DNA of 64,000 nucleotides from Prevotella sp. GTDB taxonomy: Bacteria > Bacteroidota > Bacteroidia > Bacteroidales > Bacteroidaceae. A program made the translations under genes and the position numbers. Location of the stretch: assembly GCA_017469955.1 (NCBI GenBank), contig JAFUFJ010000020.1, forward strand, positions 85,174 through 149,173, in the 5' to 3' direction. The notes under the pieces were generated by a model. That model searched no databases. It was not told where the DNA came from and worked only from the letters and a program-made list of their open reading frames with translations. Shown piece after piece: positions 17,839 through 25,982 of this stretch. How positions within the stretch are numbered: the stretch's first letter is position 1; every line of letters starts with the position of its first letter.

Positions 17839-18769
17839 TGAACTTTGTCTTTGGCTGTTTGCATCGAGGACATCTCCAGTCTTCCGGAAGGTCTTCAAAG
17901 GCTAATCCGTCGTGCTCTGCAGGGTCATAAACATAACCACAGACAGAACATATATACTTGCCCGACGCCTCTTTCTGCATAAAGTCAACCTCGGCAAGAA
18001 CTGTTTCCACAGGATGGTCAAGGTCTATCACTCGCTTAGCCTCCAGATTCTCATATCCCTGAGGAGTGTGGGTGCCACAATAGACGGTAGGATGGTTACG
18101 GACAAACTCACGCACCTGGTCCAAAGTCTCACGAGCAGCGGGCAGGTCATCATAGACTACCGACAGTTTGTTCGCATACAAAGCTTCGTCGACATAGGTG
18201 ATATCGGCCTCGAACATATAGAAGAGTCCATCGTTCTCGGCTATCACAAGGCTGTTTCCACGAGTATGTCCCTTGGCCTTGACAAACCAAATTCCGTCAC
18301 TTATCTTCTGGCTTTCAGGGAAGTTATGGTAAGCTCCGTCAGTATAGTCGACGGGAACTATATTGGACAAGCCCTTCAACTCTTCAGCTTGCAACTCATC
18401 TGCACCGACATATATCTTGGCGTTTGGGAACGAACGAAGCTCACCAGAGTGGTCGCTATGACGGTGAGTAAGAAGTATCTTTGTCACCTGTTCTGGCCGA
18501 TATCCCAAATCTTCCAAGGCATCCATGTAGTCGCGAGTCGTCTTTCCTGTATAGGCCATCGAGGTTTCATCGGGAGTCTCCTCCGGAAAACCTGCGGGAA
18601 GGCCTGTATCTATCAGGATAACCTCTGTGCCTGTATCAATAAGATAGTTCTGCAAGCTGCCACGATAACGGACGTTATGGTCGAACTTTTCTACGCCTTC
18701 TTCACCGCCAAAGGCAAAGGGCTGGGTATAAAAACCCTCACTTCTGAATTTGACTGCTTCTATTTTCAT
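17828..18769 (-). CDS. Metallo-beta-lactamase-fold protein fused to C-terminal rubredoxin
   Basis: 313-residue cytoplasmic protein. Residues 1-260 are an MBL hydrolase with the metal motif [12 protein letters not shown] (HxHxDH), a second ligand region [15 protein letters not shown] and a late His (YCGTHTP). Residues about 268-313 form a complete rubredoxin ([17 protein letters not shown] and [11 protein letters not shown]). Flavo-diiron proteins pair an MBL domain with flavodoxin; here the electron carrier is a rubredoxin and no flavodoxin is present. The single HxHxDH pattern is more hydrolase-like than O2-reductase-like, so the role is open: redox-linked hydrolase or oxygen/peroxide defence. 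A separate rubredoxin gene lies 10 bases upstream. Confidence 0.87.
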   Translation of the reverse strand: MKIEAVKFRSEGFYTQPFAFGGEEGVEKFDHNVRYRGSLQNYLIDTGTEVILIDTGLPAGFPEETPDETSMAYTGKTTRDYMDALEDLGYRPEQVTKILLTHRHSDHSGELRSFPNAKIYVGADELQAEELKGLSNIVPVDYTDGAYHNFPESQKISDGIWFVKAKGHTRGNSLVIAENDGLFYMFEADITYVDEALYANKLSVVYDDLPAARETLDQVREFVRNHPTVYCGTHTPQGYENLEAKRVIDLDHPVETVLAEVDFMQKEASGKYICSVCGYVYDPAEHDGLAFEDLPEDWRCPRCKQPKTKFNKA

Positions 18770-18779
18770 AAGTCAACGA

Positions 18780-18941
18780 TTATTCTTCTACGGCTACAAA
18801 CTTCTCCTTCTTGCGCTTACAGCGCGGACAACGCCACGTGTCTGGCAGGTCTTCAAACCGGGTTCCGGGAGCGATACCCTGCTTAGAATCTCCTATTTCG
18901 GGGTCGTAGACGTACCTACAAGGACATTTCATCTTAGCCAT
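18780..18941 (-). CDS. Rubredoxin with shortened first Cys knuckle
   Basis: 53-residue electron carrier from ATG 18941; a longer frame exists but has no homologous sequence. The second knuckle is normal ([14 protein letters not shown]), and the core [15 protein letters not shown] is the family signature. The first knuckle reads [11 protein letters not shown], CxC instead of CxxCG, so one ligand is displaced by a residue. The codons were read directly (TGT CCT TGT AGG). It may still bind iron with altered geometry or use another metal. It is likely cotranscribed with the MBL-rubredoxin gene. Confidence 0.85.
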   Translation of the reverse strand: MAKMKCPCRYVYDPEIGDSKQGIAPGTRFEDLPDTWRCPRCKRKKEKFVAVEE

Positions 18942-18960
18942 ATCCGTAAATATTTTTAGT

Positions 18961-19035
18961 TTAAAAAAAATGAAAAGGGACGGTGTAGCGTGGTATCTGC
19001 GCCGTAGCACAGTCACTCCGGCCAGACACCGTCCC
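18961..19035 (-). terminator. Long-stem terminator or attenuator before the rubredoxin
   Basis: GGGACGGTGT (minus strand, 19035-19026) pairs perfectly with ACACCGTCCC (18986-18977) around a 39-base loop that itself contains a weak GTG.TA/TA.CAC stem. The right arm is followed by TTTTCATTTTTTTT. It ends the winged-helix gene, yet lies only 36 bases ahead of the rubredoxin ATG with no obvious new promoter, so it could attenuate downstream expression. Confidence 0.75.
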
Positions 19036-19093
19036 GTGAAGAAAAAAACTTATTTGCGTCGAGGTGTATCTACACCTGTCAAAGCCGTAAGAA

Positions 19094-19264
19094 TTAAGCG
19101 GGTTGCCACTTGCAACGAACGGGAGAAATGATGGCGCCTTCCTTCTTCAACACGGCAAAAACTTTGTCAACTTCCTTACGGTCAGCACCCAAAACCTTGG
19201 TCACTTCGCCGGCCGAAACGGGCTTTCCAGCCTCACGCATAGCCTGTAATATCTGTTCTTTCAT
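19094..19264 (-). CDS. Small winged-helix DNA-binding protein
   Basis: 56-residue gene missing from longer ORF lists. The sequence begins MKEQILQAMREAGKPVSAGE and continues VTKVLGADRKEVDKVFAVL. This is a compact helix-turn-helix (residues 15-45) ending in a wing-like KKEGAIISPVRCKW. It resembles short MarR/ArsR-like or archaeal-type wHTH modules common in Bacteroidetes. Position between a ferritin-like gene and rubredoxins suggests local redox or iron regulation, but the single Cys near the end is the only possible sensor seen. Confidence 0.7.
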   Translation of the reverse strand: MKEQILQAMREAGKPVSAGEVTKVLGADRKEVDKVFAVLKKEGAIISPVRCKWQPA

Positions 19265-19367
19265 ATTGCTTTATTGGTTAAATTGTTAGTATTTCAAGCG
19301 GTATTACTGTCTCAAAAAGGCAAAAAAACTTTTCATTCAACACCAATCGCATGCCTGTATCTATTCA

Positions 19368-19823
19368 TCAAACTTGGGTAAACAGCCAATTCTGAATGCC
19401 AATGCACTCTATCATTTCAAGTGCTCCCTGGCTCCAATACAAGTCTTCTTCCTCATCTGCCAGATAAGCCTTCATGATATCATAGGTTGTCGGGTCGTTG
19501 ATCAAGGCTTCACAACATTTGTAGAGCATATCTACGCCTGCCACTTGGATCTTTAAATCTTCCTTGATATAGTCGATTGGATTCTTTATAAGTTCACGAC
19601 TCTTGGCGCCTTCGAACTTGATTTCACCACCCAAGTCAAGTATACGTTCGTTGAATTTCTCTACCCACTCCATTTCTTCATTGAAATGATTGATGTACTT
19701 TTGGCCGAGTTTTGCAAAACCTTGCGACTTAAAGAGCTGACCTTGGAGTTTGTGAATCAGCGCGCCTTCTGTCAGTCCTGTTGCAAAAAGCTGCAATGCT
19801 TCGATTGATTTCTTTGTGTCCAT
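19368..19823 (-). CDS. Bacterioferritin-like protein with degenerate ferroxidase site
   Basis: 151-residue four-helix protein. Aligned by eye to E. coli Bfr it shares the C-terminal signature (IGIQNWLFTQ versus MGLQNYLQAQ) and the EMxxxxxFxERIL pattern of helix B. Of the six di-iron ligands, only the equivalents of Glu51 and Glu127 remain; His54 is Trp (EEMEWVEK), His130 is Asp (DEEEDLYW), and Glu18 and Glu94 are also replaced. The Met that binds haem in Bfr (Met52) is kept. It may store or bind haem or DNA rather than oxidise iron at a classical centre. Own promoter; divergent from an AraC regulator. Confidence 0.75.
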   Translation of the reverse strand: MDTKKSIEALQLFATGLTEGALIHKLQGQLFKSQGFAKLGQKYINHFNEEMEWVEKFNERILDLGGEIKFEGAKSRELIKNPIDYIKEDLKIQVAGVDMLYKCCEALINDPTTYDIMKAYLADEEEDLYWSQGALEMIECIGIQNWLFTQV

Positions 19824-19856
19824 TTGTGTATTTCTTTAAGTTTGAATTTGATTTTG

Positions 19857-19864
19857 CAAAGTTA
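19857..19864 (-). promoter_or_regulatory. -7 box for the ferritin-like gene
   Basis: TAACTTTG on the minus strand, about 34 bases before the ATG. It is back to back with the AraC promoter. Confidence 0.5.
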
Positions 19865-19940
19865 CGGGGAATTCATATTACTGGAAAATCTGAAACAAGC
19901 GAAAAGTTATCCGAAACGAAACAAATTCTTAATAAATGTT

Positions 19941-19970
19941 TTTGCTTTAAGAATAATTACGCTACCTTTG
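19941..19970 (+). promoter_or_regulatory. Promoter of the AraC gene
   Basis: TTTG (19941-19944) and TACCTTTG (19963-19970), 18-base spacer. The predicted start is about 15 bases before the ATG. Confidence 0.65.
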
Positions 19971-19992
19971 CACTTGCCATCCATATATAGAT

Positions 19993-20922
19993 ATGTATAA
20001 TCTCACAGAAGCCTACAAGATTATCGGTCCAGACATTCAACATGAAGTGTGGAACGGACGTTTTGCCTGCGCTCTAAGCAACAGTCAGCGCACGTTTCTC
20101 ACCAATAGCATGAAAGAAACACTTGCCTGCTACACCTTCACGCTGGTCAGAAAGGGCGAGATGCTGCTCGAAACCAACGGGCAGACCATCGCATTCAAGG
20201 CTAATGACTTATATATCTACGCGCCTGGATTTCCTGTTTACATTCATTCCGTTTCCGAAGATTATGAATCAACGGTACTGCTTGTTGATGAACAGACCAC
20301 TTACGAAACGCCTGCCTTTCGCAATTTAATGCGAGCTTCGTTCTTTCCATTGGTACAATATGGAAGGCCCAAGCTGTCGGTTGCACCCGAAGATGCCTTG
20401 CGACTGAATGCCGACATGCTCGCCTTACGCGACCATATACAGCGTCCGACTGACTATTCCGATGAAGTTTTGGAAATGCTCTACTCTGTCTTTCTGCTTG
20501 ACATGCTTGCCATACAGGAGAACTCTGGCGGGCAACACGCTATTTCACGGCGTGCAGAAGATATTTTTCTTTCGTTCTACAGTATCTTAAGACGGCATTA
20601 TACGGAACAGCACAGCATCGGATACTATTCTGATCAGCTGCATATCACCGCCACTTATCTCTCACGCATCGTAAAGCAAGTGAGTGGAAGAACTGTCATT
20701 GAGTGTATCGACCAGATGCTTTCCATTGAAGCCGCCTGGCTGCTCACGTCGACAAGTCTCAGTATTGCGCAGATAGCCAGTCGGCTTAATTTTGCTTCAT
20801 CGGCTTCGTTTGACAAGTTTTTCCTGCGTATGCGTGGCCAGCAACCCAAGTCACTTCGCGGTAAAAGGGCCTTCGGCCACGCTTCATGCGCGACCGAAGG
20901 GAGGGTGGATCTAATGGGTTGA
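19993..20922 (+). CDS. AraC-family transcriptional regulator
   Basis: 309-residue regulator. Residues about 25-140 form a cupin-like sensor (VRKGEMLLETNGQTIAFKANDLYIYAP, about as expected for AraC_binding). Residues about 200-300 form the double HTH (YSDQLHITATYLSRIVKQ, SLSIAQIASRLNFASSASF, then the FFLRMRGQQPKSLR end typical of AraC). Divergent from the ferritin-like gene and convergent with an SDR, overlapping it by 12 bases. Either neighbour, or the oxidoreductase, may be a target; the ligand is unknown. Confidence 0.9.
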   Translation: MYNLTEAYKIIGPDIQHEVWNGRFACALSNSQRTFLTNSMKETLACYTFTLVRKGEMLLETNGQTIAFKANDLYIYAPGFPVYIHSVSEDYESTVLLVDEQTTYETPAFRNLMRASFFPLVQYGRPKLSVAPEDALRLNADMLALRDHIQRPTDYSDEVLEMLYSVFLLDMLAIQENSGGQHAISRRAEDIFLSFYSILRRHYTEQHSIGYYSDQLHITATYLSRIVKQVSGRTVIECIDQMLSIEAAWLLTSTSLSIAQIASRLNFASSASFDKFFLRMRGQQPKSLRGKRAFGHASCATEGRVDLMG

Positions 20923-21750
20923 CTTCAGGTATTGCAAGTCTCCATACCAATAGCTGGCAGTCGTCCCGCCGTCAATCAGGATGTCTGTACCGGTGATAAA
21001 CCGACCTTTGTTCGACATAAGGAACTCTGCCAAGTCGCCGACTTCATCGGGAGTACCGGCTCTTTGGGCAGGAGAGGCCTCGATCATGCGCAGGTATCCA
21101 TCCTTGCGAGGGCCGTGAAGTTCGTCGTTGGCCAAAGGAGTGATGATGATTCCCGGCGAGATGCTGTTGATGGTTGCTCCCCGCTTGGCCCATCGGGCGG
21201 CCTCATACATCACGCGAAGCACGTTGCATCTTTTCGAATACTGATAGGCTTTCAGCGTGTCAGTGATCTCGTTGAGGAACGGAAGGCTCATCAACTCGTC
21301 GACGGGAGTCATGGCCAATGCGTCGTTTTGCTCCTGAGACAGGGCGGGAAGCCTGTGGCCTGACTGCGAGGAGATGATGACTCCTGAGCCACCTTCGTCA
21401 ATAATCTTGCCGAATTCTTCCAGCAAAACACTCGTGCCATAGAGGTCAACCTGCAGGATATGCCGCACGGGTGCCTGCGAGGGAGACACGCCTGCTGCGT
21501 TTACAAGATGCTTCACCTTGCCCTTTTGTGTCGAGAACTCCACCAGTGAAAGGATGTCTTCTTTCGAGCCAAGGTCGCACTTGAAGACCGAGCACTCGAA
21601 GCCTGCATCCTCTAAAGTCTTGGCTGCGCGCCGGGCGTTTTCAAGACTATAGTCTGCCAGCACGACATGTTTTCCGGCTGAAACGCGACGGATGATGGCC
21701 TGTCCGATGCTTCCTGCACCGACCAGGACGGCTACTTCTTTTTCTTTCAT
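20911..21750 (-). CDS. Short-chain dehydrogenase/reductase
   Basis: 279-residue Rossmann oxidoreductase. The cofactor loop VLVGAGSIGQAI (residues 8-19) is a GxGxxG variant of the SDR motif, ADYSLENARRA suggests an NAD-type acidic end of strand two, NAAGVSP is the NAG motif, Ser is in IISSQSGH and the catalytic YQYSK pair follows. A roughly 30-residue insertion lies between Ser and Tyr. The end LIDGGTTASYWYGDLQYL is typical of classical SDRs. AraC-associated SDRs often act on small alcohols or sugars; the substrate is not determined. Confidence 0.88.
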   Translation of the reverse strand: MKEKEVAVLVGAGSIGQAIIRRVSAGKHVVLADYSLENARRAAKTLEDAGFECSVFKCDLGSKEDILSLVEFSTQKGKVKHLVNAAGVSPSQAPVRHILQVDLYGTSVLLEEFGKIIDEGGSGVIISSQSGHRLPALSQEQNDALAMTPVDELMSLPFLNEITDTLKAYQYSKRCNVLRVMYEAARWAKRGATINSISPGIIITPLANDELHGPRKDGYLRMIEASPAQRAGTPDEVGDLAEFLMSNKGRFITGTDILIDGGTTASYWYGDLQYLKSTH

Positions 21751-21801
21751 ACGATTTTCATATTCAATTTAAACGGTTGTTGACTCTCTGTTCGCTACCT
21801 G

Positions 21802-22233
21802 TCACCAGTCGTAGTCGGCCGAGGAGCGGTCGTAGACCGGTGCCTTTGTCCATCCGTGACGCCTGCATACACGTTCTACATCGCGCTGCATGCGAGGCGT
21901 AACGGGACGCAGTCCGTCGCGATAGCGATAGTACATCGTGTGGCCAAGGCGCTCTTCCAGCTCGCGTTTCACGGCCACTGCCACCCGTCGGGGCATTTCT
22001 TCATAGAAACGAGTCATGCCCCACTTCATCTCCAACCGTTCGCTTGAGCGGTAAAGGGGGCAGGATTCCGTGCCCGTAAGGGCATGATTCCGGCTCACAC
22101 ACGTCGTGCTTATCGCCTCTTCCGGTACATATTTGCCGGCCATATAGCGCAGGCAACGGCCCTGCAAGGGGCACTCTTCAAGGTAGCACACTAAATAGTT
22201 CCGGGCCTTTTCGGCCATCATTGCATTCTCCAT
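21802..22233 (-). CDS. DUF6078-like hypothetical protein
   Basis: 143-residue protein from ATG 22233; the upstream extension reads through a repeat and the promoter. It has four Cys in two pairs (EECPLQGRCLRY and TTCVSRN...ESCPLYRS), then a basic helical half ending RDVERVCRRHGWTKAP. The CPxxxxCLR start and the YYRYRDGLRPVTPRMQ segment resemble the DUF6078 family of Bacteroidetes, for which no function is known. The paired Cys could bind zinc. The long 5' leader carries a family-1 palindrome. Confidence 0.65.
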   Translation of the reverse strand: MENAMMAEKARNYLVCYLEECPLQGRCLRYMAGKYVPEEAISTTCVSRNHALTGTESCPLYRSSERLEMKWGMTRFYEEMPRRVAVAVKRELEERLGHTMYYRYRDGLRPVTPRMQRDVERVCRRHGWTKAPVYDRSSADYDW

Positions 22234-22270
22234 GGTTGTTTGTTCGTTTTGTGTTTTACATTTGTCTACT

Positions 22271-22360
22271 TTCATACATGCCACATGTACACCCCATACA
22301 TGTCGCGTGTACGGTCCATACATGTGGCGTGTATGGAGCATACCAGGCGCATGTACGACG
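22271..22360. repeat. Family-1 palindromic repeat, copy c (in a 5' leader)
   Basis: ATGCCACATGTA and TACATGTGGCGT form inverted arms around CCCATACATG, followed by GTGTATGGAGCATACC. It lies in the predicted leader of the DUF6078-like gene. The rest of 22234-22586 holds only the two divergent promoters. Confidence 0.65.
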
Positions 22361-22372
22361 GTGGTACGGCTG

Positions 22373-22404
22373 CAAAGGTAGGAAGTATTTACGTAACCTG
22401 CAAA
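22373..22404 (-). promoter_or_regulatory. Promoter of the DUF6078-like gene
   Basis: TTTG (22404-22401) and TACCTTTG (22380-22373) with a 20-base spacer on the minus strand. It predicts a leader of about 130 bases that includes repeat copy c. Confidence 0.65.
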
Positions 22405-22545
22405 CAAGAACACTATGTATTTGCATGGCTTTTCAATGCCCTCACGGCCGCAGATGGTCTCCTTCAAGACCGCCATCGGCAGGAAAATCGGCTTTCAAGG
22501 TAAAGATAGTGGGCCGTTGCGCACGTGTATTTCATATTTATTTTA

Positions 22546-22553
22546 TACCTTTG
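22546..22553 (+). promoter_or_regulatory. -7 box of the uridine-kinase-like gene
   Basis: TACCTTTG, 33 bases before the ATG at 22587. The upstream element is weak. Confidence 0.5.
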
Positions 22554-22586
22554 CAGGCAACTAACCATTTCATCACGCATAAGTCC

Positions 22587-24266
22587 ATGCTGCAAATACG
22601 GTGCAAGAACAACAACATCACGAAGAGTTTCCCAGAGGGAACCTCGCTGATTGATGTCTACCAAGAGTTTGCCGAAGAGCTGAACATGCCCTACCCCGTC
22701 GTGTCAGCTAAAGTGAATAACGCATCGCAAGGCCTCAAATTCCGCCTCTATCAGAACCGCGACGTTGAGTTTCTTGACGCACGAGAAGGGTCGGGCCATC
22801 GCGTCTACGTACGCTCTCTGTGCTTCGTTCTCTATAAAGCAGCAAGCGATCTCTTTCCAGGATCGAAGCTTTTCATCGAGCATCCTCTCTCACGAGGCTA
22901 CTATTGCAACTTCAAAAAGAAGGCGGTCGAACCCCTGACTGACGAGGATGTAGAGGCTATCAGGCAACGCATGCAGGAGATTATCGACCTCGACATGCCC
23001 TTCAGACGCAACGAAGCAACCACGGAAGAAGCGGTCAGAGTGTTCGCCGAACGGGGCTTTGCTGACAAAGTAAAGCTACTGGAGACCAGCGGACAGATAT
23101 ACAGTGACTACTACACACTGGGCGATACCGTCGATTATTACTACGGGCCGCTCGTGCCTTCGGCAGGCTATCTGAAAGTGTTCGGACTGGAACACTACAA
23201 TGAAGGCCTGCTCCTGAGGGTGCCAGACAAGGCCAATCCGCTGCAGGTGGCTGAGAAAATAGACATGCCAAAGACGTTTGACGTGTTTGCAGAGAAGGTG
23301 AAATGGGACATCATCATGCGGCTTTCCAACGCAGGAGACGTCAACAAGGCCATCTTGAGGGGCAAGGCTTCAGAGCTGATACAGGTGAGCGAAGCACTGC
23401 AAGAGAAGAAAATCGTGCAGATAGCCGAAGAGATCGACCGCCGGTTCCACGACGAGGAACACCCTATTCGCATCGTACTCATCACCGGACCGTCAAGCTC
23501 TGGCAAGACGACTTTCTGCAAACGACTGTCAATTCAGCTGCTCGCATGCGGCTTAAGACCCATCTCTTTCTCGACCGACGACTACTTTGTCAACCGTGTA
23601 GACACCCCTCTCCTGCCCAATGGCGACTACGATTTCGACAACATCAAGACCGTAGACTGCCAGCTTCTGGACGAACACTTGTCGAGACTGATGAAGGGAG
23701 AACGGGTAGAAGTGCCAGAATACAACTTCGTAACCGGCAAGCGAGAATACAACGGAAAGAAGCTAAAACTGTCAAATGACAGCGTACTCATCATCGAAGG
23801 CATACACGCCCTGAACCCCTTACTTACCGAACGCATCCCAGACACGGCAAAGTTTCGCATCTATGTGTCGGCCCTTACAAGCATCTCTCTTGATGACCAT
23901 AACTGGATTCCGACACGTGACAACCGCTTGTTGCGCCGCATCATCCGCGACTACAACAAGGGAGCCTACACAGCTCAGCAGACTATCAGCCAATGGAAAA
24001 ACGTATGTGAAGCAGAGGAACAGTGGATATTCCCCTTTCAAGAGACAGCCGACGTGATGTTCAACTCGGCCTTGAACATCGAGTTTGCCGTCCTTCGCAC
24101 CCATGCAGAGGTAATACTTGCCTCCGTACCCCGCAACTGTCCCGAGTATGCAGAGGCCCATCGCCTGCTTAAATTCATCCACTACTTCATCCCAGTCAGC
24201 GACAAAGAAATACCACCAACCAGCATTATGAGAGAGTTTGTCGGTGGAAGTAGTTTCAAGTATTGA
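22587..24266 (+). CDS. Nucleoside kinase with TGS-like N-terminus (uridine kinase family)
   Basis: 559-residue protein from ATG 22587; the open frame continues upstream through the promoter and is not coding there. Residues 1-60 are a TGS/ubiquitin-like fold (KSFPEGTSLIDVYQEF), about 60-270 resemble the editing/linker region of threonyl-tRNA synthetase (HPLSRGYYCNFKK), and 285-500 are a P-loop kinase of the PRK/uridine kinase group: Walker A ITGPSSSGKTTFCKRL, FSTDDYFVNR, and IEGIHALNP. This domain order is a known Bacteroidetes/Firmicutes nucleoside kinase type, likely phosphorylating pyrimidine nucleosides. It is convergent with menD, overlapping it by 11 bases. Confidence 0.85.
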   Translation: MLQIRCKNNNITKSFPEGTSLIDVYQEFAEELNMPYPVVSAKVNNASQGLKFRLYQNRDVEFLDAREGSGHRVYVRSLCFVLYKAASDLFPGSKLFIEHPLSRGYYCNFKKKAVEPLTDEDVEAIRQRMQEIIDLDMPFRRNEATTEEAVRVFAERGFADKVKLLETSGQIYSDYYTLGDTVDYYYGPLVPSAGYLKVFGLEHYNEGLLLRVPDKANPLQVAEKIDMPKTFDVFAEKVKWDIIMRLSNAGDVNKAILRGKASELIQVSEALQEKKIVQIAEEIDRRFHDEEHPIRIVLITGPSSSGKTTFCKRLSIQLLACGLRPISFSTDDYFVNRVDTPLLPNGDYDFDNIKTVDCQLLDEHLSRLMKGERVEVPEYNFVTGKREYNGKKLKLSNDSVLIIEGIHALNPLLTERIPDTAKFRIYVSALTSISLDDHNWIPTRDNRLLRRIIRDYNKGAYTAQQTISQWKNVCEAEEQWIFPFQETADVMFNSALNIEFAVLRTHAEVILASVPRNCPEYAEAHRLLKFIHYFIPVSDKEIPPTSIMREFVGGSSFKY

Positions 24267-25965
24267 GCAGGTTCTCCATCGCAAGGGCATCCTCTCTTGG
24301 ACTGGTAAACACCTCAAGAAGGCGGGGACGGCCGTCATCATGGCATTGAGCGGTCAGCCACTCGATGCCATTTTTCATCTCTTCTGCATCATGAGCCTCA
24401 CGATAGTCCACGCGATAGCTTTGGCATATGCCCTTGGACGACGTCTGATGACGGGCTTTGATATAGTCACTGGCAGGGCTGTTTCCTAACCCTTCAAACT
24501 TTTCAAAGATGCCTCCGCCACCGTTGTTGAGCAGCAAAATGCGCAGGTTTCCGCGCAATTCACTGTTCCATAAGGCATTGGAATCGTAGAAAAAGCTCAG
24601 GTCGCCCACCACGCAAAATACCATATCGTCGTCACTTACCAACGAATAGCCGCAGGCAGTCGACAGACTTCCTTCTATTCCATTTACCCCTCGATTGCAA
24701 TAAACCAGCCTGTTGGCATAGATATTTGCCAGGCGAATGGCTGAACTGTTTGCATAGAATGTGGTCGTTTGGGGAGGAAAATGGTTGTAATGGGAAAGGT
24801 CGAAGTCCGCCTTCTCTACCCGTTGACGCAGAGCATCCTCAAAATATTTCACGGCAGCCATCTGGGAATAGGCCGGCTCATAGCACTGAATACGCCCGGA
24901 AGCCTTCTTCAACTCGTCTTTCCATCTCGCATAAAATGGGGTTGTTTCCTTATGTTCAAACTCACGGAACAAGGCGGAAATGAGCGTGTTCAGGTCGCCT
25001 GCTATGACACCTTTGGCCCGCATCGTAGGATCAGAGAGCACACCCGTCGGGGAGAAAAGCCACACTTCTGCCTCATTTGCCTTACGCAACAGCCTACGAA
25101 AGCCCTTGCTGACAAGGCATCCTCCTATGTAAATAACGAAGTCGGGCAGATAGTTCTCGTCGTCAGACAGGGCATCCAACAGCCTGTCGGCATAGTGTTC
25201 CCCCATTGGAGGACTCAAAGTCTCCTGCAATACCAGCACGTGTTTCGACAGGTTTTCCATCTCTTCGTCGCAAAACCACTCATATGGAGAGAGTTGACCG
25301 ACTACTATCATCGGTCGCTTGGCATTGGAAAATGCATCGACTACCTCCTCAACGCAGCCGTGAGGATAGGCATCTCCCTGCAATTTCTCAATCTTTCGTA
25401 CGTCAGGAAGAGCAGGTTTCGTGAACTGATACAAAGGCTCTGAGATCGGTACATTGATGTGAACTGGCGCACCATAGGCGTCATTGACTGTGGGAAACAG
25501 TTCCATCAACGCCTCGTTGACCAGCCTGTTACAATACCAACGCTCCTCGTCGTCGTGCGGTTCGGGCAGCGTTACGGCCTTGTTTACAAACCTTCCAAGG
25601 GCATCAGCCTGTGGAATCGTCTGGCCATCGAGCTGATTGATCCACTGAATGGGCCGGTCTGCAGAGATGACGACTAAGGGAACATGCTGATAAAAGGCTT
25701 CAGCTACGCCGGGCAAGAGGTTCAACAAGGCCGATCCGGACGTCACACAAACGGCAACTGGCTCACCTATGCACTGTGCAATGCCCATTGCATAGAAGCA
25801 CGCAGAGCGTTCATCTGTGACAGGATGGCAGTCGATCTCCGGCACTTCATTGAGGTTATGCACGATGGGAGCATTCCTTGAACCAGGGCAAACCACTGCA
25901 TGATGCACGCCATGAGCCACCAGTAAGGCCGTCAATATATTTACATTTTCTCGGTCTGAATACAT
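24256..25965 (-). CDS. menD: SEPHCHC synthase (MenD)
   Basis: Thiamine-diphosphate enzyme that adds 2-oxoglutarate to isochorismate, committing it to menaquinone. The length is 569 residues, typical. The N-terminal Pyr domain has CPGSRNAPI and the catalytic Glu in VTDERSACFYAMG. The C-terminal PP domain has VVGDLSFFYDSNALWNSE and NNGGGGIFEKFEG (the Mg-ThDP motif). It lies 17 bases after menF on the minus strand, the end of a menI-menF-menD run. menB would follow it if the 14499-24255 block were removed. Confidence 0.94.
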   Translation of the reverse strand: MYSDRENVNILTALLVAHGVHHAVVCPGSRNAPIVHNLNEVPEIDCHPVTDERSACFYAMGIAQCIGEPVAVCVTSGSALLNLLPGVAEAFYQHVPLVVISADRPIQWINQLDGQTIPQADALGRFVNKAVTLPEPHDDEERWYCNRLVNEALMELFPTVNDAYGAPVHINVPISEPLYQFTKPALPDVRKIEKLQGDAYPHGCVEEVVDAFSNAKRPMIVVGQLSPYEWFCDEEMENLSKHVLVLQETLSPPMGEHYADRLLDALSDDENYLPDFVIYIGGCLVSKGFRRLLRKANEAEVWLFSPTGVLSDPTMRAKGVIAGDLNTLISALFREFEHKETTPFYARWKDELKKASGRIQCYEPAYSQMAAVKYFEDALRQRVEKADFDLSHYNHFPPQTTTFYANSSAIRLANIYANRLVYCNRGVNGIEGSLSTACGYSLVSDDDMVFCVVGDLSFFYDSNALWNSELRGNLRILLLNNGGGGIFEKFEGLGNSPASDYIKARHQTSSKGICQSYRVDYREAHDAEEMKNGIEWLTAQCHDDGRPRLLEVFTSPREDALAMENLLNT

Positions 25966-25982
25966 TTTCTACTCAATTTTCT

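Noticed and set aside
22221-22586. N-terminal extension of the uridine-kinase-like gene
   Set aside because: It reads through a palindromic repeat and the gene's own promoter; the homologous protein begins at 22587.
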